Shown in pieces: positions 7,630 through 16,202 of a stretch of 64,000 nt of DNA (the first letter of the stretch is position 1; each line of letters begins with the position of its first letter). Both the position numbers and the translations under genes were made by a program. The notes beneath the pieces were generated by a model. That model made no database searches. It was not told the DNA's origin and worked only from the letters and a program-made list of their open reading frames with translations. The stretch comes from Terriglobia bacterium (GTDB taxonomy: Bacteria; Acidobacteriota; Terriglobia; Terriglobales; Acidobacteriaceae), in assembly GCA_020073665.1 (NCBI GenBank), contig JAIQEU010000004.1, positions 310,001-374,000 on the forward strand, in the 5' to 3' direction.

Positions 7630-10384
7630 CTGGGGAACAGAAATCAGGTTGCGGGTCGAAGGGCTGAAGCTGGAGCCGGCCCGCGAAGCCGAAATCGTCG
7701 AAGAGCTCAGCCAGCACTTGAACGACCGCTACGAGGAATTGCTGGCAGGTGGAGCTTCCGCCGAACAAGCCTACCGGTCGGTAATGGAGGAACTAGACTC
7801 CCGCCGCCTAGCCGCCGAACTGCAGCCGCGGTTGCGACCGGCGCCACGGCCTGTCGTGCTGGGCCAAGATGAGCCTGGGAAACCGCTGGCCGGACTGTGG
7901 AGGGACTTGTGTTACGGAGCCCGGCTGCTGCGCCTGAATCCGGGATTTGCCCTGGTGGCTATTCTCTCGCTCGCACTGGGCATCGGCGCTAACACGGCGA
8001 TCTTCCAGTTGCTCGACGCCGTCCGCCTGCGCACGTTGCCGGTGAGAGATCCGCAAGAACTCGCCAACATCCCCGTGGTGTACCACCCTAACGGGCGCAC
8101 TGGCTCCTTTTCCTCTTCCAACCCCCAACTCACGAATGCCGTGTGGGAGCGCCTTCGCGACCAGCAACAGGCATTTTTGAGTATCGGGGCTTGGAGCGCA
8201 CAGCGACTCAATCTGAGCCAGGGCGGCGAGGCCCGCTATGCGAACGCCCTGTGGGTGAGCGGGAATTTCTTCGAAACGCTCGGAGTCCGACCGGTGCTGG
8301 GCCGCCTGCTTTCCCCCGCCGACGATCACCCTGGCTGCGGCTCGTCGGGCGTTGTCATCAGCGATTCCTTCTGGCAGCGCGAATTCGGCGGCGGTGCTTC
8401 GGTGCTCGGTCAGAAGATTGCGTTGGAGGGACACCCATTCGAGGTCGTGGGCGTCACCCCGGCCAGCTTCTTTGGAGTGGAGGTGGGGAACAACTTCGAC
8501 GTGGCGCTTCCAATTTGCGCTGAGCCCACCGTCGCGGGTGAGCGGCAGTCGGCGCTGCGGAATCCGCAAGGATGGTGGTTGGCTGCCATCGGGCGCCTCA
8601 GACCGGGCTGGACCATGGAGCGCGCTTCTGCCCACCTTGCCGCCATCTCTCCCGGCATCTTCGAAGCCACCGCTCCAGCGGAATACGATCCAACCGACCG
8701 GAAGAATTATCTCGGGTTCAAGTTGGGCGCACTTCCCGCAGCTTCCGGGTTATCCGAACTCCGCCGAGAATATGAGAGTCCTCTCTGGCTTCTGATGGGA
8801 ATCTCCGGCTTGGTGCTGTTGATTGCGTGTGCCAACCTGGCCAATCTGATGGTGGCTCGTGCCACCGCGCGCCAGCGGGAGATGGCGGTGCGGTTGGCCC
8901 TGGGAGCCTCGCCCGGCCGCCTAGTACGGCAACTGTTGGCGGAAAGCCTGCTGCTGGCAGTGGTGGGCGCCTTGTGCGGCGCGGGCCTGGCGCAGGCCCT
9001 GAGCCGGCTGCTGGTGTCGTTCCTCAGCGCGCAGAACAGCCATCTGTTTATCGACCTGACGCCGGACTGGCGCGTGCTCGGGTTCACGGCCGGGCTGGCC
9101 ATCCTGACTTGCTTGTTATTCGGCCTGACCCCGGCGATTCAGGGGGCACGCACCTCTCCCGGCGAGGCGATGAAAGCAACGGGCCGCGCGACCACCGCCG
9201 GCCGCGGACACTTCGCCGTGCGGCGGGGCCTGGTGGTCTCCCAGATTGCGCTCTCGCTAGTGTTGCTGGTTGGGGCGCTGCTGTTCGTTCGCACGCTGCG
9301 CAACCTGGTGACGCTCGACGCCGGCTTTCAGCGGGAGCACATCCTCATCAACGACATTGATTTGTCCCCACTCCGGCTTCCCGCCGCCACCCGGGTGGCG
9401 TACAAACAGGAGTTGCTGGCGCGAACACGAACCATCCCCGGCGTCATCTCGGCGGCCAGCGTCAGGGTGGTACCGGTGAGCGGCAACGGATGGAACGATA
9501 ACATCAGCATTCCCGGCACCACGGTGCAGCGCAAGATCGCAGATTTCAATCGCGTCAGTCCCGGCTATTTTCGGACGGTGGGAACTCCGCTGCTGGCGGG
9601 CCGCGACTTTGACGACCGCGACACCGCTGCCTCCCCCCGGGTTGCCATCGTAACCGAAAAATTCGTAAACAAGTTTCTCGCCGGAACCAACCCGATCGGC
9701 AGGACGTTTGGAGTGGTCCAGCAGGGTGGCAAGGTCGATCGCATTTATCAGATTGTGGGGTTAGTCCGGGACACCAAGTACAACGATCTGCGCGAGGAGT
9801 TCATGCCCATCGTTTTCGTGGCGGAAGCGCAGGACGACTCCCCTGATCTGGAAGCGCAGTTCATGATTCGTTCCGACGCACCGTTGACTGAGATTATTCC
9901 GGCAGTGAAGCGGACTATGGCCGAGATGGATCCGGCCATGGTGCTCAACTTCAGCGTGTTCGACACCGTGATCCGCGCAGGATTGCTGCGGGAACGCCTG
10001 ATGGCAACGCTCTCCGGCTTTTTCGGATTTCTGGCGGCCATCCTGGCCATGATCGGTTTGTATGGTGTGATCTCTTACACGGTGGTCCGGCGGCGCAACG
10101 AGATCGGGATTCGCATGGCGCTGGGTGCGGACCGGAGCAATATCGTCGGCATGATCATGCGGGAGGCAGGGGCATTGCTGGGTATCGGCTTGGCCCTGGG
10201 GACGGGCCTGGCGCTGATCGCGGGAGGCGCTGCCAGCACGTTGCTGTTCGGATTGCGGGCCAGCGATCCGTGGACACTGATGCTGGCGGCGACGAGCCTG
10301 GCTGCGGTGGCGGCGGGGGCAAGCTTCCTGCCCGCCCAACGCGCTTCGACGCTGGATCCCATGCAGGCGTTGCGCGAGGAGTGA
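7622..10384 (+). CDS. acidobacterial duplicated orphan permease (MacB/FtsX-type)
   Basis: A 920-residue membrane protein. A soluble N-terminal segment (1-70, with EELSQHLNDRYEELLAGG) is typical of this acidobacterial family. It is followed by a first membrane helix (about 105-128) and a MacB-type periplasmic domain. Three helices of a first FtsX permease domain (about 385-505) come next, then a second helix plus periplasmic domain from about 540, and a final FtsX domain (about 795-910, with RRRNEIGIRMALGA). The family is called orphan because no ATPase gene accompanies it, and none is seen here. The transported substrate is unknown. Translation is probably coupled to padR through the 8-base overlap. 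Confidence 0.9.
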   Translation: MPDWGTEIRLRVEGLKLEPAREAEIVEELSQHLNDRYEELLAGGASAEQAYRSVMEELDSRRLAAELQPRLRPAPRPVVLGQDEPGKPLAGLWRDLCYGARLLRLNPGFALVAILSLALGIGANTAIFQLLDAVRLRTLPVRDPQELANIPVVYHPNGRTGSFSSSNPQLTNAVWERLRDQQQAFLSIGAWSAQRLNLSQGGEARYANALWVSGNFFETLGVRPVLGRLLSPADDHPGCGSSGVVISDSFWQREFGGGASVLGQKIALEGHPFEVVGVTPASFFGVEVGNNFDVALPICAEPTVAGERQSALRNPQGWWLAAIGRLRPGWTMERASAHLAAISPGIFEATAPAEYDPTDRKNYLGFKLGALPAASGLSELRREYESPLWLLMGISGLVLLIACANLANLMVARATARQREMAVRLALGASPGRLVRQLLAESLLLAVVGALCGAGLAQALSRLLVSFLSAQNSHLFIDLTPDWRVLGFTAGLAILTCLLFGLTPAIQGARTSPGEAMKATGRATTAGRGHFAVRRGLVVSQIALSLVLLVGALLFVRTLRNLVTLDAGFQREHILINDIDLSPLRLPAATRVAYKQELLARTRTIPGVISAASVRVVPVSGNGWNDNISIPGTTVQRKIADFNRVSPGYFRTVGTPLLAGRDFDDRDTAASPRVAIVTEKFVNKFLAGTNPIGRTFGVVQQGGKVDRIYQIVGLVRDTKYNDLREEFMPIVFVAEAQDDSPDLEAQFMIRSDAPLTEIIPAVKRTMAEMDPAMVLNFSVFDTVIRAGLLRERLMATLSGFFGFLAAILAMIGLYGVISYTVVRRRNEIGIRMALGADRSNIVGMIMREAGALLGIGLALGTGLALIAGGAASTLLFGLRASDPWTLMLAATSLAAVAAGASFLPAQRASTLDPMQALREE

Positions 10385-10429
10385 GTTGTTTGCCCGCCGC
10401 AGGTTGGGTCCGATATAGTCATCTCTGGC

Positions 10430-10792
10430 ATGTACGAAAACTTCCAAGCTGTGGATCGCTGGACCAGGAAAAACGTGCACTGCGCCTACCAGGCGCTGGT
10501 CGTGGCTATTGCCACACGGCACGCTGACGCGGTCGACGTCAAGTTCCTAGTGGACGGGCGCCCGGTGTGGGTGGCGCTGCCCCATCCCGCCTGGGCGGAA
10601 TACAAGAACCGCACCGGGAAAGTCATTACAGACCGACTGGCAATCGAAGTTGCGGGACACTATCTGAAGACTGCGCTCGAATCCGGCGAAGGCATGGGGC
10701 GGGAGATGTACGCACTCGGGATCGAAGAGACGCTGCGACATCTACAGGCAGTGGTAGCAGAAGCGGAAGCAGTAGCCGTGGCGGAGTCCTGA
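10430..10792 (+). CDS. hypothetical protein, 120 residues
   Basis: I do not recognise a family. The protein is soluble and compact, with no signal peptide or membrane segment. It contains ADAVDVKFLVDGRPVWVALP near residues 33-52, which reads like a small alpha/beta fold, and a helical C-terminus ending in an E/A/V-rich run. It starts 45 bases after the permease on the same strand. No clear Shine-Dalgarno is visible, and the reading frame has the codon-position GC bias of its neighbours. Confidence 0.6.
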   Translation: MYENFQAVDRWTRKNVHCAYQALVVAIATRHADAVDVKFLVDGRPVWVALPHPAWAEYKNRTGKVITDRLAIEVAGHYLKTALESGEGMGREMYALGIEETLRHLQAVVAEAEAVAVAES

Positions 10793-10859
10793 CGTAACTG
10801 CGTGTTCTTTCTTACCAATCCTCGTGCCAACTTGGTCAACTACTTAGCTTGCAATGAGT

Positions 10860-10875
10860 TGTGATGCAGGTCACA
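10860..10875. promoter_or_regulatory. perfect CRP-type palindrome upstream of pckG
   Basis: The sequence TGTGA-TGCAGG-TCACA matches the CRP/FNR-family consensus TGTGA-N6-TCACA at all ten conserved positions. It lies about 206 bases before the pckG start codon, in the 289-base gap after the hypothetical gene. Gluconeogenic genes are classic CRP targets in proteobacteria. Whether an acidobacterial CRP relative uses the same site is inference. Confidence 0.55.
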
Positions 10876-11081
10876 TTCCTGGCGGGCCTAAAACTGGGAC
10901 AATCAAGTCTGCCCTGCACTGCAGCGCGCATCCAGCAGGGTTAGAGTCTTGGCTCGGCACTTGGAAGACCTCTCGAAATGAGGGACAATAACGTCTTTGT
11001 TTTTCTAATCGATCTTTCCTAGCGTCGGCCGCTCGGCGGCGGGGATGCACGCCCCTATTCTTCGTGCGAGGAGACGCTCTT

Positions 11082-12914
11082 ATGTCCAGTATCGCCATGG
11101 AAGTAGAAACTGCCAGCAGCGAAAGAAAGCACAAACGACTCGCCAGTTGGGTGGAAGAAGTCGCCCGGATGTGTAAGCCGGACCGGGTGCACTGGTGCGA
11201 CGGTTCGCCGGAGGAGTACCAGGCGATGCTGCGGCTGATGATCCTGTCCGGCACCGCCATTCCTCTCGATGAACGGAAACGGCCAAACAGCGTCCTGGTG
11301 CGGTCGAATCCGGCGGATGTGGCCCGGGTGGAGGACCGCACGTTTATCTGCGCGCGCACCAAGGACGAGGCCGGCCCCACCAACAACTGGGAAGATCCGG
11401 TCAAGATGACGGAAAAGCTGAAAGGCCTGTACACCGGCTCGATGACCGGCCGGACTATGTACGTGATCCCGTACAGCATGGGGCCGATTGGCTCGCCCAT
11501 CGCCAAGGTCGGAATTGAAATCACCGACTCGCCTTACGTCGTGGCCAATATGCACATCATGGCCCGGGTAGGCACGCGGGTGCTCGAAGTGCTGGGCAGC
11601 GACGGAGAATTCGTACGCGGGCTGCACTCGGTGGGCGCGCCGCTGGGGCCCAATGACCAGGATTCGCCCTGGCCGAACAACGCCGTGGACAAATATATTT
11701 GCCACTTCCCCGATACCCGCGAGATCTGGTCGTATGGTTCCGGCTACGGTGGCAACGCCCTCCTGGGAAAGAAATGCCACGCGCTGCGCATCGCGTCGGT
11801 GCAGGCCCGCGACGAAGGGTGGATGGCGGAGCATATGCTCATCCTGAAGCTGACCAACCCCGCCGGCGTGGTGAAGTACATGACCGGCGCGTTCCCCTCG
11901 GCCTGCGGCAAGACCAACCTGGCCATGCTGATCCCAACCATCCCCGGTTGGAAGGTGGAGACGGTCGGCGATGACATCGCCTGGATGAAGTTTGGCGCCG
12001 ACGGCCGGCTGTATGCCATCAATCCTGAGTACGGATTCTTTGGCGTGGCGCCGGGAACCAGCATGCAGTCGAATGCCAACGCCATCCTGACGGCAACCAA
12101 GAACTCCATCTTTACCAACTGCGCCATGACGCCCGATGGCGACGTCTGGTGGGAGGGGCTGACGGAAAAGAAGCCGGCGCAGTTGATGGACTGGCTGCGG
12201 CGTCCGTGGACCCCGGAAAGCGGACGGAAGGCAGCACATCCCAACTCGCGGTTCACCACTCCGGCCAAGCAGTGCCCGGTGATTGCTCCAGAGTGGGAAG
12301 ACCCGAAAGGCGTGCCCATTGATGCCATCCTGTTCGGTGGACGGCGCGGTGGCGTGGTTCCGCTGGTGACCGAGTCCTTCACCTGGCAGCATGGCACCTT
12401 CCTGGGCGCCACCGCCAGCAGCGAAACTACCGCGGCCGCGACCGGTAAAGTCGGGCAACTGCGGCGTGATCCCATGGCGATGCTGCCTTTCTGCGGCTAC
12501 AACATGGGCGACTATTTCGGACACTATCTCAAGATCGGCACCCGACCCGGAGCCAAGCTACCCAAGATCTACTACGTGAACTGGTTCCGCACCGATGAGA
12601 ACGGCAAGTTCCTGTGGCCGGGTTATGGCGAAAACAGCCGCGTGCTGAAGTGGATCTTCGAGCGCTGCGACGGCAAGGTGCATGCCACCGAAACCCCGAT
12701 CGGGCGGCTCCCGGCTCCGGCAGATCTGGATACCAAGGGCTTGAACCTGCCCGACGCCAACGTCGCCAAACTGCTGAGCGTTGATGTGGATGGGTGGTTA
12801 GAAGAGGTACCACGGATCAGGGAGCACTTCGCCAAGTTCGGCAGCCACCTGCCGAAGGGAATGCAGGACGAAGTCGACGGCCTGGAGCAACGGCTCAAGG
12901 CAGCGAAGAGATAG
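11082..12914 (+). CDS. pckG: phosphoenolpyruvate carboxykinase (GTP)
   Basis: A 610-residue GTP-dependent PEPCK, which converts oxaloacetate and GTP to PEP, CO2 and GDP in gluconeogenesis. The kinase motif [14 protein letters not shown] carries the reactive Cys (C275) characteristic of the GTP-using class. [20 protein letters not shown] and [12 protein letters not shown] are also family segments. The ATG at 11082 with GAGGAG 8 bases before it is a better start than an in-frame GTG at 11064. The gene appears monocistronic, with a CRP-like site upstream and a strong terminator just after the stop. Confidence 0.96.
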   Translation: MSSIAMEVETASSERKHKRLASWVEEVARMCKPDRVHWCDGSPEEYQAMLRLMILSGTAIPLDERKRPNSVLVRSNPADVARVEDRTFICARTKDEAGPTNNWEDPVKMTEKLKGLYTGSMTGRTMYVIPYSMGPIGSPIAKVGIEITDSPYVVANMHIMARVGTRVLEVLGSDGEFVRGLHSVGAPLGPNDQDSPWPNNAVDKYICHFPDTREIWSYGSGYGGNALLGKKCHALRIASVQARDEGWMAEHMLILKLTNPAGVVKYMTGAFPSACGKTNLAMLIPTIPGWKVETVGDDIAWMKFGADGRLYAINPEYGFFGVAPGTSMQSNANAILTATKNSIFTNCAMTPDGDVWWEGLTEKKPAQLMDWLRRPWTPESGRKAAHPNSRFTTPAKQCPVIAPEWEDPKGVPIDAILFGGRRGGVVPLVTESFTWQHGTFLGATASSETTAAATGKVGQLRRDPMAMLPFCGYNMGDYFGHYLKIGTRPGAKLPKIYYVNWFRTDENGKFLWPGYGENSRVLKWIFERCDGKVHATETPIGRLPAPADLDTKGLNLPDANVAKLLSVDVDGWLEEVPRIREHFAKFGSHLPKGMQDEVDGLEQRLKAAKR

Positions 12915-12937
12915 TTTGGTTGTCCAGGTTAGAAAGC

Positions 12938-12967
12938 ACGGCCCGGCAATGACGCCGGGCCGTTTTT
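12938..12967 (+). terminator. rho-independent terminator of pckG
   Basis: A 10-bp stem (ACGGCCCGGC with GCCGGGCCGT), a 6-base loop and a T-run start 23 bases after the pckG stop. It sits between convergent genes, but the opposite strand has only a weak T-run, so it serves mainly pckG. Confidence 0.9.
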
Positions 12968-12998
12968 CTTGATGAGAGTCCGTCCCCTTCTGTGACTT

Positions 12999-13244
12999 TC
13001 AGGCCTTCTTCAGTTGCCGCACAATCCAGGTGAGGATGACACCTCCCAGGATGGCGACCAGGATTGTGTAGATTAGCCCACCCGCTGCGGAAAAACCCGC
13101 TAGCCGCATGACGAAACCGCCGATGAGGGCGCCCACGATGCCGATGACTATGTCCATCAAGACGCCGTAGCCGGCCCCCTTCATGATTTTCCCGGTGGCC
13201 CAACCTGCAACCAAGCCCACGATGATCCACCAAAGCAGGTACAT
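12999..13244 (-). CDS. GlsB/YeaQ/YmgE-family small membrane protein (transglycosylase-associated)
   Basis: An 81-residue protein with three hydrophobic segments (about 3-20, 28-48, 56-75) and Gly-rich repeats (GLVAGWATGKIMKG, VIGIVGALIGGFV). These are the signature of the YeaQ/YmgE family, named for stress response or lytic-transglycosylase association but with no firm biochemical role. The C-terminal RQLKKA tail would be cytoplasmic. An AGGAGG lies just before the ATG. It is convergent with pckG. Confidence 0.88.
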   Translation of the reverse strand: MYLLWWIIVGLVAGWATGKIMKGAGYGVLMDIVIGIVGALIGGFVMRLAGFSAAGGLIYTILVAILGGVILTWIVRQLKKA

Positions 13245-13357
13245 GAAGTCCTCCTCGCAGTGACCGCGGGAGATTATGCCTGGGCAGGAGGTGTGTCAAG
13301 TCGGGAGTCGGCGAAGCTTGGTGAAATCGCCGCGCAGTCTGTGGTTAAATCGAATGC

Positions 13358-13621
13358 GTGTTTGCCCGCCGCGTGCGCGTCGAATACGAAGAAAATGGCC
13401 AGCGGCGTCCTTGCCCGCTGAAGTGGCTGGACAATTTCTCCATGCGGAATTTCACCAATGCCCGAGTGTTTGACGACACCTTGCCGGTGGCCGACGGCGT
13501 GATGGAGATTGGCAACCAAGTCAGCCTAGCCGAACTGCAAGCGGCCATGGAAGACTGGTTCCGCCGCAAGAGCTACCTGGCCAACCGCGCGGGGCTGATC
13601 GTCACCGAAGTAACGCGATAG
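13358..13621 (+). CDS. hypothetical protein, 87 residues
   Basis: I do not recognise a family. The frame starts at a GTG (13358) and encodes a small soluble protein with a basic, aromatic N-terminal half (RRVRVEYEENGQRRPCPLKW) and an acidic middle. There is no signal peptide or membrane segment. No convincing ribosome-binding site precedes the GTG. Codon-position bias resembles neighbouring genes, which is the main reason for keeping it. Confidence 0.5.
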   Translation: MFARRVRVEYEENGQRRPCPLKWLDNFSMRNFTNARVFDDTLPVADGVMEIGNQVSLAELQAAMEDWFRRKSYLANRAGLIVTEVTR

Positions 13622-13833
13622 TCCTACCCACGCCAAGCCAGGATTTGCAACGAGCCAGCAGGGAAAAAGATTCAAATTCCTTAGGTACTTGTAAAGCCGT
13701 TTTTACATATCTTTGACGCCGCCGGGCGCAACCTTCCCGCGCCATTCACAATCTCATGTAAGTGAAGCCAGTTCCTCCAGCATGAGGGAATGGCGGTTGG
13801 CGTGCCGTAAGAATTGGGAAAGCCGAGCTGCAT

Positions 13834-14082
13834 ATGGATAACGTACTAATAATCGTGGTCAACGCTCCCATGGCCCAAGGGAATTCACTCTCGCCAGCAT
13901 GGATAGGCGGGAGCTTGCCTTTCGGCGGGGTGCAGGAAAACAGTGTCGCAGTGTGGCGCGCGGTGTCGCGCAGCTCGACACGCGGCGCGAACTGGCATGC
14001 TGTCGGCGTGGCGACTGCGTTCGCCACCAGCCTGGCCGCGTGGGCCGGTGTCGCCCTGGTGATTTCACATTTCGTAAAGTGA
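13834..14082 (+). CDS. possible small membrane protein, 82 residues
   Basis: A weak call. The frame has an ATG but no clear ribosome-binding site. Its C-terminal 26 residues (VGVATAFATSLAAWAGVALV and onward) would form one membrane helix; the N-terminal part is unremarkable. No family is recognised, and antisense frames of similar length exist over the same bases. The 212 bases before it (13622-13833) show nothing I can name beyond an AT-rich patch near 13690-13715. Confidence 0.3.
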   Translation: MDNVLIIVVNAPMAQGNSLSPAWIGGSLPFGGVQENSVAVWRAVSRSSTRGANWHAVGVATAFATSLAAWAGVALVISHFVK

Positions 14083-14089
14083 GAACCGC

Positions 14090-14136
14090 GGCGGGCGAGG
14101 ACGCCCGCCCGACAGCCGGCGAGACGTCGGCGCTAC
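14090..14136. repeat. GC-rich palindromic repeat (GGCGGGCG-type double hairpin)
   Basis: The hairpin GGCGGGCG-AGGA-CGCCCGCC is followed by a second imperfect hairpin (GCCGGCGAGACGTCGGC). This two-hairpin layout matches dispersed extragenic palindromes. It lies 10 bases beyond the apt stop codon on the minus strand and could also act as a transcription end. Confidence 0.6.
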
Positions 14137-14145
14137 CCTTCCACT

Positions 14146-14703
14146 TTACTTGTCGTAGCGCAAGAGCGAGAAGACATCGTACTGCTGCAGCCGGTCGCGG
14201 CCTTTGAGGAAATCGAGTTCGACTACAAAGCCGAGCCCGGCGATCTCCGCGCCCAGCGAGGTGGCCAGCTTGGCGGTGGCTTCCGCCGTGCCGCCGGTGG
14301 CCAGCAGGTCGTCGACGATGATGACGCGCTGACCTTTCTGAATCGCGTCTTTGTGGACCTCGAGCGCATTGCTGCCGTACTCCAAGTCGTATTCCACCTT
14401 GGCGGTGGCAGCCGGGAGTTTGCCGGGCTTACGCACAGGTACGAAACCGGCATTCAGGCGGTAGGCGAGGGCTGGACCGAAAATGAATCCGCGGGCCTCC
14501 ATCCCCAGCACCAGGTCGATTTCTTTCGCCAGGTAATATTCGGAAAGCGCGTCAATCAACATGGCAAAGCCGAGCTTGTCTTTCAGCAGGGTGGTGATGT
14601 CATAAAACAGGATGCCCTTCTTGGGAAAGTCGGGCACTTCGCGGATCAAACTCTTCAACGGCTCGCAATTCACTCTCCTCGTCGGCACCGTCTTGGTCGA
14701 CAT
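14146..14703 (-). CDS. apt: adenine phosphoribosyltransferase
   Basis: A 185-residue purine-salvage enzyme that makes AMP from adenine and PRPP. The PRPP-binding motif [14 protein letters not shown] lies near 126-139. The N-terminal [18 protein letters not shown] and the GMEARGF segment are also characteristic. The stop codon of acyP (TAA) directly abuts this ATG, so apt is the second gene of an acyP-apt unit. Confidence 0.95.
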   Translation of the reverse strand: MSTKTVPTRRVNCEPLKSLIREVPDFPKKGILFYDITTLLKDKLGFAMLIDALSEYYLAKEIDLVLGMEARGFIFGPALAYRLNAGFVPVRKPGKLPAATAKVEYDLEYGSNALEVHKDAIQKGQRVIIVDDLLATGGTAEATAKLATSLGAEIAGLGFVVELDFLKGRDRLQQYDVFSLLRYDK

Positions 14704-15006
14704 TTACCAGGCTCCTTCAATGCGAAATGATCTGAGACCTGCCACTGGCTTGGCTTCTAGCTCTTCGACCTCATCCACTCGGGCGGCGCGCGGACCTTCC
14801 CGCAGGCGCGAACTCAAGCCGGAAAGCTGATCGCGCGTACCCACGGCCAGCACTTCTACGCTGCTGTCAGGATTGTTGCGCACCCAACCAGCGATGCCCA
14901 GGATATGAGCTTCCCGCTCCACAAACCAGCGAAAGCCAACACCCTGCACACGTCCGCGCACGATGAAGCGGCGGGCCTGGGCGGCGGATTGGTCAGAGGA
15001 AGGCAT
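14704..15006 (-). CDS. acyP: acylphosphatase
   Basis: A 100-residue acylphosphatase, which hydrolyses carboxyl-phosphate bonds. The signature GRVQGVGFRWFVE holds the phosphate-binding loop and catalytic Arg, and WVRNNPDSSVEV holds the catalytic Asn. I use the ATG at 15006; a TTG at 15015 in frame is less likely. Neither has a strong Shine-Dalgarno. It ends directly against the apt start codon. Confidence 0.92.
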   Translation of the reverse strand: MPSSDQSAAQARRFIVRGRVQGVGFRWFVEREAHILGIAGWVRNNPDSSVEVLAVGTRDQLSGLSSRLREGPRAARVDEVEELEAKPVAGLRSFRIEGAW

Positions 15007-15016
15007 GCTCAGCAAT

Positions 15017-15113
15017 AGAAGTCAGAATTCAAAAGTTAGAAATGCAGGAGAAAGACCGCAAATCAAACTGGGAAATTTCAATTCTGCATTCTGATTTTTA
15101 CTTCTGCATTCCC
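15017..15113. repeat. inverted copies of the AGAAGT/TTCTGCATT intergenic repeat
   Basis: Between efp and acyP, an arm of AGAAGTCAGAATTC-like units (about 15017-15050) and an arm of TTCTGCATTCTGA-like units (about 15077-15113) face each other as an imperfect inverted repeat. The same units occur at 2971-2996. The element could fold in RNA, but the likeliest reading is a dispersed repeat. Confidence 0.5.
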
Positions 15114-15114
15114 A

Positions 15115-15675
15115 CTACGCCCGCGACAGATACGCCCCTTCGGACGTGTCCACGCGAATCTTCTCCCCTTCGTTGATGAACGGCGGCACCTGCACCACCA
15201 GTCCGGTCTCGGTTTTTGCAGCCTTGGTGACGCTGGAAGCAGTTGCGCTCTTCAAGCCAGGCTCGGTCTCGATCACAGTCAATTCCACGGTCTGCGGCAG
15301 TTCGATTCCCACCGCCTTGCCGTCGAAGAACTCCACTTTGATCTGAAGATTGGAGGTAAGGTATTCGACGGCGTCGCCCAGGATGTCCCGGGTCAAGTGG
15401 GTCTGCTCGTAGTTCTCGGTGTTCATGAAGTAATAGTTGTCGCCATCGTTGTAGAGAAACTCCATCTGAACTTCATCCACCGTAATCTTCTCGATGGCGT
15501 CTCCGGAGCGGTAGCGGTGCTCGAACATGGCGCCGGTACGCAGGTTGCGCAGCTTGGCTTGAATAAAAGCTCGCAAATTGCCGGGGGTGCGGTGCTCGAC
15601 GCTGAAAACGGAGTGCAGATCATTGTTGTGCTTGATGACCATGCCGGGGCGTAGCTGGGTGGCAGGAATAGCCAT
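15115..15675 (-). CDS. efp: translation elongation factor P
   Basis: The start at 15675 gives the standard 186-residue, three-domain EF-P, which relieves ribosome stalling at polyproline. MAIPATQLRPGMVI opens the KOW domain, and the C-terminal TGLVVQVPPFINEGEKIRVDT is the OB domain. The domain I tip loop reads HRTPGNLRAF. The residue after PG, which is the modified Lys in E. coli or Arg in Pseudomonas, is Asn here (N33). AAAGGAG lies about 12 bases before the ATG. The longer open frame upstream (to 15846) has no similarity to the family. Confidence 0.96.
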   Translation of the reverse strand: MAIPATQLRPGMVIKHNNDLHSVFSVEHRTPGNLRAFIQAKLRNLRTGAMFEHRYRSGDAIEKITVDEVQMEFLYNDGDNYYFMNTENYEQTHLTRDILGDAVEYLTSNLQIKVEFFDGKAVGIELPQTVELTVIETEPGLKSATASSVTKAAKTETGLVVQVPPFINEGEKIRVDTSEGAYLSRA

Positions 15676-15882
15676 TGCTCTATGAATCTCCTTTGTTGCC
15701 AAATAAGGTCGACGGAAGGCGGGCGGGCCATATTTTCCGCCAAACGCGAGGGTCCAACTGGTTATTTTACACGTACTTGAACAGATTTTGGAAACTGCAG
15801 CGCCGCGCCACCCGGCAAGGCGGATAAAATGATTAGGTGCGTGCAAAAATAACGATCTAATCGAGAGAGTGAGGATGTCTTT

Positions 15883-16188
15883 ATGGGTCTTGGGAAAACA
15901 GAAGGAAAATATGAGCCGGGCAACATCGGTACTGCCATTACTTTCCTCTTAATCGGATTGGGGGCCGGAGCCTTGATCGGAATGCTTTACGCTCCGAAGG
16001 CCGGCAAGCAGATGAGGAAAGATTTGCGCCGCAAGTATGACGACGCGCGAGAAACTCTGGACGACTGGACCGGTCAGGCCCGGGAAGCTGCCGAAGAAGC
16101 CATCGAGCGGGGCGCCGACTTGGCAGACGACCTGCGCGAAAAGGTAGCACCCCTGGCCAAGAATATTCGCCGGGAAGTGAGTGGCTAG
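15883..16188 (+). CDS. YtxH-domain small membrane protein
   Basis: A 101-residue protein with one N-terminal membrane segment (about 17-36, ITFLLIGLGAGALIGMLYAP). It is followed by APKAGKQMRKDLRRK and a long charged amphipathic helix. That layout is the YtxH family, linked to general stress in Bacillus, with no known enzymatic role. The start ATG follows GTGAGGATG-like purine-rich sequence. It is divergent from efp and convergent with the TonB gene. Confidence 0.85.
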   Translation: MGLGKTEGKYEPGNIGTAITFLLIGLGAGALIGMLYAPKAGKQMRKDLRRKYDDARETLDDWTGQAREAAEEAIERGADLADDLREKVAPLAKNIRREVSG

Positions 16189-16202
16189 TTGCGGGAGCCA
16201 GT

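Noticed and set aside
11055-12524. Long minus-strand open frame (489 codons) opposite pckG
   Set aside because: The plus strand encodes an unmistakable PEPCK. The antisense frame is His/Gly/Arg-rich with no domain, as expected from high-GC codon structure.
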